A stretch of 64,000 bases of DNA from Ophiostoma sp. CBS 140.51 (taxonomy: Eukaryota; Ascomycota; Sordariomycetes; Ophiostomatales; Ophiostomataceae): NCBI GenBank assembly GCA_029298735.1, contig JANSLP010000108.1, forward strand, positions 1-64,000. Direction: 5' to 3'. Below, in pieces: positions 13,020 through 26,300 of this stretch (the stretch's first letter is position 1; each line of letters begins with the position of its first letter). The notes under the pieces were generated by a model. That model saw only the letters and a list, made by a program, of their open reading frames with translations, did no database searches and was not told the origin of the DNA. The position numbers and the translations under genes were made by a program.

Positions 13020-13260
13020 CGTTTGTTGGAGCATCGCTAGAATTAGGGCCTTTCCAGCAACCACAACCCATGAGAAAGCATGACAGGGCCCTCTAATACG
13101 AGCTTTTAGGGCCCTTTAGGGGAGCTTTTGCAGCGGGGTGTAGTGCCTAAAGCGGTGAATATACAGTGCCGATCGGCCGCCCAGAGAAATAGGGCCATGG
13201 GCGCTAAAGCCGACAGAGTGTTAGTGGGTGCTTTAGGCACCAGGCAAAAGGGGAAAACAA
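13020..13260. repeat. Possible small element with an 11-bp inverted repeat
   Basis: GTGCCTAAAGC at 13143-13153 is matched by its reverse complement GCTTTAGGCAC at 13230-13240. The surrounding sequence carries repeated GGGCC and TTTAGGG-like words. This may be a decayed miniature element, but I see no target-site duplication and the arms are short. Confidence 0.35.
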
Positions 13261-13420
13261 ACATGAGATGTTCGAGTCAACAAGGAACATGACCAGTGAG
13301 GACTGAGGAGGAACCACCACTCCACAGAGTCCCCTAAAAGACCCTAAGAAATGCAGTCAGCCCTGGGCGCGCCAAGTGCACCGGAGGCAGAGCCAAAGAG
13401 CTAAAACAGAGCCAAAAGAC

Positions 13421-13465
13421 ACACAAAAAGACCCAAAAAGACCCAAAAAGACCCAAAAGGCACAA
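13421..13465 (+). repeat. 10-bp tandem repeat, about 4.5 units
   Basis: The unit ACCCAAAAAG (with ACACAAAAAG and ACCCAAAAGG variants) is repeated in direct order. It is a simple minisatellite inside the gene-free region. Confidence 0.9.
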
Positions 13466-13510
13466 AAGAGCTCCAACAAACCACAAAGAGAGCCACACAC
13501 AGGCAAGAAA

Positions 13511-16480
13511 GATGTCACTGGCCCACTCCCCCTATGTCTGTTTTCTGGAGAATGTGCCAGCAGGTCTCGCGTATTGTTTCTGGGAAAAGAAAAAGAGTTC
13601 GCGCTCCGGGCAGCCCGCCGGTGCCCGGTCCCCGAGGAACGAGTTTAGTTTCTTCCTCTAAAAACGTGAAAAACGTGAAAAACGCGAGAAAAGAGGGCCA
13701 TGAGAGGGCCCGTCGAACATAAAAATGGACCGTAGGCATAGTTGCCGGGTTTCCGAGAAAACATGAAAACAAAGAGGCAAGAAGGTGAGAAACAGAAAGA
13801 ACCACAATTGCGTGCGCCAAGACTGCCAAAATGCAAGGCCAGCAAGGCCAGCAGGAACTTTAAGGAAAGGGAGGACGAGCTTGTGCCAGAATGGGAAGTA
13901 GAAAGCGTGGTTTGAGAGGGTTGAGAAAGAAAACGGTAAGACACCGGCAAGACGGTGACGAGATACCTGCCAGAAGAGAACGTTGCACGGGATTTTGTTG
14001 TGGAGATATTCCGTAGGTACAGTTTGCGATAGCATCTGATTATCTCCATCTGCAAGTTCTCTCGGCTCTGGTGTTCAACTTTCCTGCCTTGGTTCATTTA
14101 CCTGTGCTTTCTTTTTGCATGGAGTATCTAGAAATCAGAGCTCTGCTTTCTTTGTTTTCCGCCTGGACGAGATATGCAAATCTCTTCTCATCTTTCTTTC
14201 TTGTCCTTCTCATTTCAGTGGGCCATGACGGTTTTCTGAGTGATACCCCCTTTCCTCGCCCATCTCCTTCTGTCCCACTACAAGCCGAGCCAGGTTACGT
14301 GTAAATGACGGGAGAGGATGAGAGGGTGGAATGCGTTGTTGGCCTGCGTCTCTGTGTATCCCTTACCCAGCCTGCGAGCCGACTGCTAGCAAACTGAAAC
14401 TTGGCCAAGACGAGATATTTCCTAGAAATGTCCGTGAAAAGGAAGACGATCAGCTGAAAATCGCGCCGGCCAGGGCGAATGTCAAAGAAAAGGAGATTGG
14501 CGAGAATGGAGATCCTTTTTTGCCATGACAAGGCTTGGGGACACAGCACAAGACAGAATACTGCAAAACGCAGCAAAACGCAGCAAAAACAGCCCACAGG
14601 CAGCATTGGTGAGACAAGGCTTTTCCCTCCCGCCCCTGAACGTCGCCCGGGTTTATCCACCTTTGCCAACTTTTTCAGTGAGTTACGGTTACGGTTACAG
14701 TTGTCGACCAGTTGTCAACTCATTCGTCCATCGTCTCTGTCTATCCCGTTGATCATCTCATCCTCGCATCCTTTTGCTTTCTGGTCGTCCTCTCGTCCTC
14801 TTTTTCTTTCTGTCCTACCCTGTGAGACAAGGGGAGACCGGCTTCTTCTTTCCACGAATGAATGTCAGCTCCGCAAGAAAAGAAAGGAGAACTCGAAAAC
14901 CGGCAGAACAACCACTCCACAAGAAGCTCTCCAAGCTTGAACCCTGCCGAGCAAAAAAGGACCCTGTCGATTGTTGTTGAGAAAACCCCCCGGCTTGGGC
15001 CCGTTTCAAAGCAAAAAAATCGTTTCTTTTTTATTCTCCGAATAGTTAAATCAACAGGGAATATACTGAAAATCTCGGGTGTGTATCCGGGAAACTCTAG
15101 CACGGCGTAGCTTCTCCTCGGTAGTCCTGAGTAATTTAGGAGAAAAAATAGACGAAGAAGCAAAACAGAAGAAAAAGGGGTAGAATATCAAAGAACCTTG
15201 AGAAGAGAATGAGATGGTGATGCGCTAAATTCTTTCGCTGTAAAAATTTCTGCTCCAGCGGGCTGCGTGTTAGTGAGGCAGCCTTCTGACCAAAACGGAA
15301 GTTGACAACTTGAGGAGGGTTGTTAATTTCGACAACACAACAACAAAATGAAAAAGACAGAAAAACACGCAAAATACCACCTCCTGTCGTCCCGAGGCTG
15401 CCACGTCAACAAGCTACCACTTCTCTCATTTTCTACATTTTATCCATTGCTCCATTACTTCATCAACCTCCTTATTGTTGCATTTGCAATCTATCTCCTC
15501 CGCTCCTCTTTTTGTCAATCTTTTGTCAATCTTTTGTCATGCATGCAGTCCAGTGTCATGACTTTCCTTCAACTCCTTTAGGAAGGCAAAGCCTTGTGTG
15601 CAATGAGATAAACATGAGAGCCGAGTTTATTCTTGATATCGTGAGTTGTGTTCCGTGGTTGGAAGCCCGGTATATATTTTATTCATAATATAGAACACGG
15701 AACACTGCGGTAAAGCCTCTTAAAATCATACCATTTTCTCGACTGCCCGCTCTTCACGTATGACAGCCATAAATGGCTCTTTGCGGCAGTCTTGTTTCTC
15801 ACATTTTCAGTCTCTCACTTTGTGAGGTGTCGTGTACTCTGTTTCGCAATTGTCATTTGTCCCTTCATAGTCCCCTTTATCCATTTAACAAATGCAGTCA
15901 ACCGGACTTTTGTCACGCTACTTTCATTACACCTGTCAAATGTGTGCGACTCGTCACTTTCGGCATTCGGGGCTCAAAAGGTCAAGTCAAACGAAAATGG
16001 TGGGAATACTCGCATACGAAATACATGGAGGGCAGCATTTGGGAAATAAATCGGCCCCCAACTTGATGAGAAGAAGAGATGACAAGAATGGAAATGGGGG
16101 GAACAGTGATTTGCTCGGATCACACACCCTCTCACACGGGGAAGATGCCTCGAGGGCTTCCGGGAAGGCGGGGGCGTGCGCGTTCTTTTTGCCATCTTTG
16201 CTGTCTTGTCATTTCGTTCGCTCGTTCATCTTCTACTATCAATGACTGAAATGGAGGGACGCGTTATTCGTCAAGAGGTTGAAGAGTGACAAGCAAAAGA
16301 TGATAAAAAATTGTGGTGGGATGGCAGCATGTCAAGGCTGTTTGGAGGGTGAAAGAGGGGGTTCTTTCATGTCGTCGTCCATTCTCAGTCGTCCGTCCTC
16401 GACTGTCCCGTGTACAAAAAAGATACTTGTCGCGGGATGGTAAAAGAAAGCAAAGAGCCTCAACTGCATCTCGATTGATT
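13511..16480. other. Gene-free stretch
   Basis: No supportable gene. A three-fold GTTAC(G/A) hexamer repeat lies at 14,682-14,699. Frames up to 153 codons on the + strand and 150 on the minus strand are unrecognisable. Confidence 0.5.
14682..14699 (+). repeat. Hexamer repeat GTTAC(G/A) x3
   Basis: Three consecutive copies of a GTTACG-type hexamer. It is not a TTAGGG telomere repeat and is too short to suggest a function. Confidence 0.8.
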
Positions 16481-19400
16481 TGATGAGTACGTTTCCGATT
16501 TTTGCACGCCTACTTTTCCATGCATTTTTCTTCCCTCTTCTTTTCTATGCCGCATTTTCTCGAAATCTTATGCAGCCACTCTCATTGGCCCTCGTTTTTT
16601 TGTCACTTCCACTTGGTTTGTCATTTTGGTTCCTTTTTGGTTAGGGCGACGGGAGCGCCCGTCGAACGTTGCGTTTTTACGGGCGACGCCGCGCGCTTTT
16701 TTCACCTCGCTTCAAAAAAAGTAATCCTTTCAGTGTTTTCAGCCGCGCGTTGTAAATCGATTAAAAACTACAGTATCATGACAATGCTGTCCGTCTTTTT
16801 TTTCTCTCTTTTTTCTCTTTACTTTAGATGGACTTGAAGAAGAACGGGGATTTTATTCACAAAATTTTGAATTCACGTGTATCTTGTGGGATTTTCTCCT
16901 CTTCCTTTTTCGAATGCAAATATTAATGCCTGGTCGAGGACAGCGGCTACCAGTCGCCCACTTCAGTAGCAAAAACAGCTTCCTGCAGCTTTGCCGATCA
17001 TTAATATCCTTCTTTTCGTGCCCTGCAAATAACACTGCATGTTTTGCATAACCTGTAAAGCATACGTCCTGCATACTCTGTCTGCATTATCACGTATTTG
17101 CTTATCTTCTACCTCGCTTTTTACAACCTTTTCAATGACATGCCCTACCATCATACTAAACGGGGTGCGCACAGGCACTGCAATACAACCAAAACAGGGG
17201 CCCTCGTAGGCCTTCGCGACGCAATAGCGTTGGACAAAAAAAACTGAGCAGGACGAAAAAGACGAAAAAGAAAGAACAACACGTCAAGACGCAATCATCG
17301 TTCCATTGAACCGCAGATCCCGCAAGAAAGGGTCGAGAGAGGGGAACCACGGATCACGAACAAGGTGAACACGGGAGAGAGAACATAGAAAAAAAAAAAA
17401 AAGCTCCGTCGAGAAACAAAAATACGATCGATTGCGCCCCCAACTACCAACCGCCCCAGTCCAGTGGGTTACGTGAATCAGCATCGTGTTGTTTTCGTAC
17501 GATACCCTCGTCAAACAGGAAAACGAGTCCCGGGATGTCCGTGTTGATCGCGATGCTATGCGAGTGCTTTTGTAATGACAAAAGTTGCACACGGAGGTAC
17601 AAAGAGGATGCCCTAGGGCTTGTTCCTGCACACACGGAAATCCAAATAAAAAATCAAGAATGCACAACACAGGAGTAGGTTGCATCCAAAAGGGTAGGTA
17701 CGACCCCCGCGGAAGGACCCGTCGTTTCGAAACATACACGGTAGGGCGAGCTGCTTTGTCACTTACCTCTTCACTAACAAAGAACTGCATCAGAAAGCTG
17801 TCGACAGCAGTGCAACCTTCTTTTGCATTGGCAATGCCGGGCAACACTTTGCTGCGCCGTATTTTCTTCACACTCTTCTCCCCTTTCGTCAATCTGTTTT
17901 CGGCCTTGTGCAGCGTCGGTGATCTCATTGAATTTAGTGAATATTGCCCAATTTGCACTCAAACAGTGTAATTGTTTCGACTTTTTCGTCTTTGTACGTG
18001 TCGTGCCCTGTTTTTATATGTCGGCCTAACCTTGATTTTTGTTTTTGATATCATCACAGGATGAGTTGTCGATCTGATTCAAAAAAAAGATCCTCCTCGA
18101 TTGATTAACTGCTGCATACGGCAACATGATGTACCAATGCCGTACCTCTCTCCTTCCTCACCCGCCTGCATGCAGCCTCGTCCCCGACCGCCGGAGCCGT
18201 CCCAGCATTTTGCAGCTTCTATTCGTTGGACACCCATCAAGGTATCTCACGACAATGAATACCGAGTATGATCAGGCCATCACAAAGTACTTATTGCATG
18301 TTTACATGTTCACCTGCACCTCATCGGCTTCATAACTTGCGGTGAGCAGACGTGGAGCAGAGCATGTAAGGAATTGTTGCACAATCAGATGTGCATGTTT
18401 TCCTTCTCAGATGCAGTTTCTTGCAGGACCCTTATGTTGTCTCAGGATATGAGTAAAGCAGAGAGACAGAAGCAGGTAAACACAACTTTGAGGGAGGCCA
18501 AAGAGGCGAACTTACACGCCGTGATCGGCGATGGTAAATAAAGGCCGGCGACTCGCCTCTTCTTTGATAACTTTTACTCACTTTCACTTACTATTCAAAG
18601 ATGTGCACTGATGAAAGGACAACGCATCAACTTCCCCTCTCTGCAGGTCGCTCGCTCAGAGGCCAGCATTTGCATGGCCCGGGCCGGCTATGCTGAAAAC
18701 AGCAGCACATTGAGGCCTGGAGGCGAGTTTCTGTCCTTCTTTCAACACCTTCAAGTATCGTGAAAGTATATGGAGTATGCAACACGGGGTAATAGCACAT
18801 AGTGTGCGACGCTCCAAAAAGGGGGATGCCTGTGACTCGAACTCTTGCCAAGCCGTTTCTCGGAATATGCAATATCAAATTCCACAAGTCCTCTGCGCGC
18901 GCGGTTCCGCTTCCGCTCCCGCTTTTGCCTTGTCCTTGCCCCCGAGTTTAGTTGGTCTTAATTACAATATCCTGGGAAGCAAGGCTGGCCTGGAAAAGCG
19001 TTGCTGGGAGTCAACGATGCCGAAAGGCGAAAGGCTAAACAGCAAGGCACTCGAGCCAGGTCGGTAATTTTGTTGCAAGCCATTTTTTTCCACTTTGTTT
19101 TCCATTGCCTTCTTTTCTTCTACGTCTAAACCCTTCTTTTCTTAGCCAGTCCACAGCTCTGTTCTCGTGATAAACTTACACGAGGTGGGATATTGGATGT
19201 GGCACTGGGCCTGGCTTGTGCTGGCCTACAGTGGCCCAGTGGCTTTTCTGTAAACCATATGTGGCTACGACGCTGTTCTATTACTCAGAATTTCTCTATA
19301 TCGCCAGCTTTCTCCTATCTTTTTCCAAGATCGCACGGCCGCGCTTTCATGTCAAACACGCGCCAACACGTGGCGTCGCGAAGCTAGGCACTTGGCAGCA

Positions 19401-21440
19401 CTCCCGTCAGGCATTTTCGCTATTCTTTCCGCTCTTCTAGCACGGTTTTTTGCAGGAACTTGTTAACTTTTATCAAAGTTCGTCCAACGTTTTCGCTTGC
19501 TGCCACCGTTTTGGCGTTTTTGGATGGCGTCTGGCGTTTGCTAGTCCTGCGCTGGATGCTGGGCCTGACTCACGGCCTTGGTCTTTGATAACTTATCATC
19601 CCTTTCGTGCCAGGCCTGAAGGTGTGAAAACAAACCGACACCATGAAGGTATCCGGGACTTACGTGTCCCGCGCGTGTTTTGGTGTTTTGATATTCTAAT
19701 GTTTTGACCTATCCTTGAAGCCATCGCGCAACATTCGATATCGCCTCGGTCGCGTCCTCAACGTCGCACTCCTTGAATCTTGGGTTCAACACGCGTCTAT
19801 GCCGGTTGCGACGGACAAGGACAAGGTGCTCTGAAATGTGAATTAGTGTCTGAACATTGCGCGTTCGCATGACGTTCTAATGTTCTCCTGTCTTCTTTGT
19901 TCTCTGCTCTTTCCCTTTTTGGCTACCATTTCGTACTTGACACTCGCAATTGTAGTTCACCCCTTCTTTCCTTCTGAGTCTGCCTCTTCTTCTGCCCCTT
20001 GCTTGTCTCCTTCCTGCCTCCTGACCTGAAACGCACCTGCACATCATTCGTTCTTTCCCCGCGAGCGCAATCTGCTGGGAAGCGACGAGGGGGCAAAAGC
20101 TGGGCCCGATCGCGCACAGCAGATTTCGTCAGTTTACAGGGGAGGAAAGAACGACCAGGGGCAGACTTCACTAACACCGGGGAAGATAGCCCTGCGCTGA
20201 GCAACAAGGAAAGAGCATCCCAGAATACAAGTGCAGAGAAGGGAAGAGTAAACGACACCCTTGAGTTCCTAAGAAAGAAAGAGCAGCAGATGTTTTAGCA
20301 GCAGCCTTGTTTTTGCCCCTTTTTTGAGTTCCCTTCCTCCGTCCCAATTTCAACCTCCGTTTTGCATCGCGAATGGCCAACATCAACAACCTATATCCTA
20401 GTATCGCTAAACCTGCCTAGGTGCGGCTTGGCAGACAGGGAGACAAGCCAGGCATCGCCTCTCCTTTTGGATTTGATATTGCAGGGCGTTCGGCCAAAAC
20501 CGACTGTTCTTCCAGTGTATGGATTTTTGGGGCTGTTCTTTTCTGCCCCCTTGTCCTTCTTTCGTCCCTTCGCTACCCTTTCTCTCCTTTCTCCCGTCCT
20601 CCCCGGTCTTTTCCTCCTATTTTGTGGCCTGTCCTTTAGCTGGGATCATGGGCCTAACGAACTGCTCCAGAAACATCAGAAACAAAAAAGAAGCCCAGCG
20701 CCATGACAACGGAACTGCAACGGCCAGCATGGGTTAAAATCTAGCCAACAAATCCAACACACCTTGCCTTGTTGGCTTGGGTCGTTTTGGAACGTTCAGC
20801 CACGCTCGATTTGGCGGCGGTACTTTTTTGGTGACTGTGCCGCCATCCTCAACACAATAAGCAGGGCATCTCATCCTAACTTTCCAGAAGGACGACATGT
20901 CCGTTCAACCCACGGTGAGACTGCCGCACCTCGAGGAGTCGGGCCTTGCCACGTCATGCTATCAGCACCGCGTCGCACGCACTGGCCGTGTACTTGAGAA
21001 TCGATATACTTCTCCCCAGGAATACCAGAAACAAGCGCGTTGTGGATGAACAGAGGCCAGGGCAGATGCACGTCAACCGCGTATCTCACGCCTCTCCCAC
21101 CTCTCGCCAGTCTTATTTCTGTTTTCGAATCTTTCCAGAATCCCTCCCTCACGCTCGTTGCCTGCCCTCCACGCCCACCGTGCAGTACCAAGAGAACCAA
21201 GAGGACCAACAGGATCCCAAATCCCACAGACCATGCCAAGACCCGCCCTGCCTGCCCGCACATCTCAAAACAGCCCTTACAGCAATCATGCTCCTTGCTC
21301 AGTTATCAATACCTGTTAGATACTCCGTGCAATATTGAGAAATATGACCGAGTTCTTAGCAAAGTATTAGTTGACTGATATCAGCATAGCATCACCATAC
21401 GCGGGCCTGGCAGGCATCACCACCCCCAAGGACCCCGGAG
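16481..21440. other. Gene-free stretch with pyrimidine-rich patches
   Basis: CT-rich patches lie near 16,500-16,640 and 20,520-20,640, but no coding region follows either of them. The longest frame, 224 codons on the minus strand at 17,284-17,958, has no domain-like pattern. I saw no tRNA or snRNA signature. Confidence 0.5.
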
Positions 21441-23310
21441 CACTCGGCTCATGCATTGTGCAAGTATGCCGGGTGTAAGATATCATCCATTGGTATTCCC
21501 ATATGAGCCATATGAGCCATATGAGCTACAAGCACGCAAACAGGGAAGACACGATTGCGGAACACCACTGTGTGGAGCGGAATGCCAAGGGCATAACACA
21601 ATCAGAGGTTCTGCCTTACTTGGGCCAAGCAAGTTGCTTGCATCGGGCGATTGCCCCTCTCGGGATTCGAACTCGGCCTCTCTCAGACTCGGCTGCGCCG
21701 GCCCTCTTCATGGGGGCGGCCGGTATTCTGGCTGCCTTGGAGGCTTAGTTAGAAGCCTTCTCCAGAGTCTCATTTGCATGCTTACGCCGCCAACTTGCGT
21801 CTTTTGGACGTCCACACGGAACAGCCGCACGACGGAACGTTTGACCCGTCAGTGAAGAAGACGAGGGACTCTCACAACCATTGTTGGCCAGGAGAAATAA
21901 GGAAACCGACAAGATTGCGAGAGTGAGGGGAAAGATGAAGAGAGAGAAAAGGTGTGTGTGCTCTTTCTCACCACCCACGTTGTTTTCTGAACATTAGTTT
22001 TAAGATATAATTGGGGGGTTTGCAAGAGCACATCTACGAGGCTCTTTGTTGAAGTTGCATATACAAGGCGAAGCGGAGGCCATGCTCGACGCCCCGGACA
22101 TGCTTGGCTGCATGTCCCAAGAGGTACGAATTCAAATACGACGCAAAGAACCAGCCGTCTGGCCGGCCAGGTCGACCTACAGCCTCTATGGCGGACACTG
22201 GCTACACTCGCTGGACTCGTATGCAGAGGTGCCGCGCGCCGACCTTTTCCAATGCATGGCGGCGCAGTGCATCTATGATACTGGGTGCCTCGCGAGAAGC
22301 ATCCAAGAGTATGATTGCCTTTTTCAATCGCTTCCCTCTGGGTGGGAAAACGGTCACGCGCGCCAACACAGCCAACCCAGAACAGAGGGACCCAGACGAA
22401 GAAGGGAATGCCACGCAATATGCCTACCGTTTTTCTCTGGTGCGGCCGCCAAAATGGCGACTCAAGCAGATAGAAATACAGAGGATGTGCTGGAATTTGG
22501 GTGAATGCTGCACTGCACGACGCACCTCCGATGCACTCTGGTCTCCGTTTTGGGACTCCTGCAGGTTCATGCCTCTCACAAACCGTGCGCTGTTGCATTT
22601 GCTCTCTCTCTCCCAGCGTCCTTCAGTGTCCTCTGTTTTTCTATTTCCACGTCTTCAGTCCTCAACAGCATGCAGCCGTATTGCCAGACAATACCCCTCT
22701 TTTAATCTGTCTCACTCTAGTTTCTACAATCGCATTTTTCAACATGCATCGACACGTCTTTGCCTGTATCGTCATTTTCTGACCATACGACCCCAACGAC
22801 TCAGCCTTGTGCCATGTCAGAGTCGCATCAGAGGCCCGACGGACGCCGCCGATCCCGCCTTTTCAAGCTCCGCCTCGCGCCGCTCCTACTACCGTTGGAA
22901 GCCGTTCTGTCTAATCAGTTGCTCGGTATTGCCCTCGTTCGGCGTCGGAAAGAGCGGAGAATCGTGCACACAGATGATCCCTGTCCGTGTTATTTGTGTG
23001 AGAGTCTGTTGGTTGTCTGTCAATACTTTACACAAAACAAAAAAAGGCGTCGAAACCAAAATCCTCCGAGCACAAGTGCCATGCTTCTTGCTTCTTGTTC
23101 TTGTCCAATTTGGTATTCTGGACGCACTTTGGTGGTCTTGGCTGTGCAAGAGCTGAACTGCTTCACGATGCATGACCACCTCCTCTACGAAATAGCGTAC
23201 TCAATGCGGAATACGGGGAAAGACTACCAACGGTGTAATATACGAAAAGAAACCCCGTATACGAACAACACTCTACCTAACGCACAAGAGGAGAACAAAC
23301 ACTCCTAAAA
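21441..23310. other. Gene-free stretch with several longer but unrecognised frames
   Basis: A 350-codon + frame (22,104-23,156), a 152-codon + frame (22,046-22,504) and a 249-codon minus frame (21,849-22,598) overlap each other. None has a recognisable motif, all have erratic composition rich in Arg, Cys, Trp and Ser, and none has an evident exon extension. If any gene exists in the left 30 kb, this is one of the places to test, but I do not call one. Confidence 0.4.
21500..21526 (+). repeat. 9-bp tandem repeat CATATGAGC x3
   Basis: Three perfect, adjacent copies of CATATGAGC. It is a small microsatellite-like array with no adjacent gene. Confidence 0.9.
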
Positions 23311-26300
23311 TGATCAAAAAGAGGAGAGGCTGTATGCTTCGCTGGCAACTTGGCGATGGGTGTGTGAGTGGACGTGCCCTATGAGAAAGGCCGCAGAGCT
23401 CCATGAGGTGCAGATATGACCTATCATTTCTTCCCCTTCGACACTGCTCTGTTACTTTCGTTTATCATCCACACTCCATCCTACGCGAGGCCGGTCGACC
23501 TGCTCAGGCAGACTATTTCCTATTTGGACAGGTGGGCCGACTACACCAGGAAGCACGAACAACGAACATGGATTGATGGTCTCTTTGCGCACTCCTTGGC
23601 CAGACAAGCAACCACAACCTCTACCAAAGGACAACGAAGAGCCAGCCACGCGAATCAAAACATACACATCGGCTCCAAAGGGCTGCCAGAAAGCACGGCA
23701 CGTGAAGTGATGAGCCAGAATACTGGTCTATGACAGCGACGGGTGATGCTCTCCATCATCCTGCCAGCCCTATCTACCTGAACACATCTACAATCACGGC
23801 ATATCACGGCCTGGTGAGGAGGGAAGGGCCACGAGATTTCAGATTTCAGATTGTAATGATGGTGGTGATCGGGCAGAGCAAACGAGTAACGTGACTGACA
23901 ACCGATAGGGGGTGATGGGAAGTGACCTGGAAGTTTGACGCGTTGATGCGCTGGCAAGCCGAGGAGCTGACAGGCCGACAAGTCAAAGTTGGCACGGCTC
24001 GAGTTGCTGTTGATCGATCACCAAACAGTCCTGCAAGGCTGATCATCTACGACGTACAAGGGCGTTCCCCCTCGTCTTTTCAAACGTTGCTATGCTAATG
24101 TTGATCCAGGACAATTCCTGTTTGCCAGAAACGACGGCCATCGGTCTGTCTGCCCGCTTCGGTGCCCCAATTTGAACGTCGTGAGGTGTGGCTCTATGTC
24201 TTGTTCTTTGTCCGTCGTCCACCTGCCTGTATGCCTGCCTACCCGCCAATCTGCATGCTACGTTTTCGCTGGTTATGGCGATACACAATGCAGCCACTAT
24301 TGAAATTGGAGGCAACTTGACGACTACTCCATACATTTACGTCGGACCAACAGAACCCCTAAAAGGAATATTTGCTGCAAAGCAACGCTCCTCTTGGTTT
24401 CGAAAGGCTCGCTACGTCTTTTCTTGGGAGAGGATCGTCAACTACTGTACAAGTGTGCAGGGAGTCAACTCTGATCACTTTTTGTTCTCCTCTCCAATTA
24501 CGAGGGTAATATTGAGTTCTTCTCCTTTATTTAGCTCATATGATGGACGACACATGAGCTTGACAATCGGCTCGCCTCGTTTATGATTTCCTATGCGTCG
24601 CATTCACCTGCAACCTGCGGACTTCTCCTCTCTCTGCCCTGCGGCGTGCATGGCGTCTTTTGCTCTCCCAGATCCTATTGCTACCACAAGCCTTCCTTCA
24701 ATTCAAGGAACGAATGCTTTTGGGGAATGCAGCTCACAAGCTCGACAAGCTAGCAAGCAGGCAAAATACAATATGCAGGAGAGTATTCCCAGCAGAAGAT
24801 ACTCTTCTCCCTCGCCAAGAGTCCTTTCAACTAGCTGTTGAATGCATGTGTGAATGAGGCCAGGGGCGTGGATGCAACCTCTACCCTCCTTCTTGTAGCC
24901 TCACGTCTCTTTTTTTGGTATCTCTGGGATACTTTTGTGCTACCTGCCGGACATAACATAACAACAAAGACTCAGTTGTGAACCTGTGGCTGGTTTTGGT
25001 GCAAACCACTGCCAGAGTGCACTGGTCCCCATCTGCTCACAATCTCTTCTTAACAGCAACTCTACTCGAATTGCCTGCCTGGGCGGCCGTCTGTTGGAAC
25101 ACATCATCATCATCACCACCCACCACCAGCCGTCGCCTTCTTTCTTTCTGTCATTTACCTCTGCCCCCTATGCATGGAATTTATACTTTGGCAGTCATCT
25201 GACTGTTTAATTGGAATCCTTCTTTTGGACTGGACAGATAGCTCATATTTTCAGTCCTGAAGAAGACATATGAACGACTCAAGTGTGAACCGCGAGCCGA
25301 ACACGCTTCCTGGCCGTGAAAGACACATCCCATTCCCATACTCAACAATATTGCACCTCCGCCGGATATCACTTTGACTGTCTTGCATTTTCTGAGCAAA
25401 TATTCACCACTGCCTTGGCAGGACCGAAAAAGGCATGCTTCCAACAGACAACAGCACCATAGCCCCCAACGATCACACTTTCAACCTTTCCTCCTCTCGG
25501 TGTCTCACGCTTATTACTGCCTGCCGCATAGTTTTGAGGTTGCACACACCAAATAAAAAAGGACAAAGAGAGGGCAAGCGAAAGCTTGGCAGTGTTTAAT
25601 CCAGTGCGGCGCCGCGGGCTTGCGTGGCCGGTTTGTATTTCCTGTTCAAGAAAGACATCAAACTTTTTGGACATTTGTTGGGACTCCGTCGTATGCCGAA
25701 GTTTACGAGCACCGTTCTCGGTTGCGGATGCCAAGTCCTTTATTTTCCAGCTTCACAAAACGAGGCTGAGCTGTCTGAGCTGTGAGAGTCGTCTTCATAT
25801 TTATCTTTGTTTCCATCGCCTGAATCCTCGGTTGGAGATACTTCTCCCCACGATCTCTTTTGCAACATCATATCTCATCAATTGGTAAGCTTTATGGGCA
25901 TGGACTTCTCTCGGTATTGAGACGATCATTCATTCTAATCATTCGGCCTGCACTTTGTTATCAACGCGTATCTCACATCATCTATCTTTAAGCTGGTTTC
26001 TTTTTGTTTACAAATGCACTTTTCATAACCTGTTTTATGCACGCCCCTCCACTTCCTCTGTTAATGATCAGCCTCATGATGGGGGAGAAGGTCATCAGAG
26101 GTATCAAGGTGAGACCAGAAATATGATATACGACAGGAAGGGCTGCATTTATTAAGAGGAATAAAATAATAAAAGGGCGGGCGTCGGAGCAAGAAAAGAC
26201 GCGTGCAGAAGAACGAAACGGGACAATGCGCGGGCCTTGGGAGGGTGTGAGAACCGCACTTTTTGTGCAGATGGAGTCAAGGCACACACATGTCCTCTCC

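Noticed and set aside
18780..18890. Second possible B-box (AGTTCGAGTC on the minus strand) followed by a T-run
   Set aside because: The T-stem arms do not pair and no matching acceptor or D-arm is present.
21655..21725. tRNA-like B-box (GAGTTCGAATCCC on the minus strand) and an A-box-like word
   Set aside because: The two boxes are too close for an anticodon arm, the T-stem needs wobble pairs, and no acceptor stem can be paired. At most it is a tRNA-derived relic.
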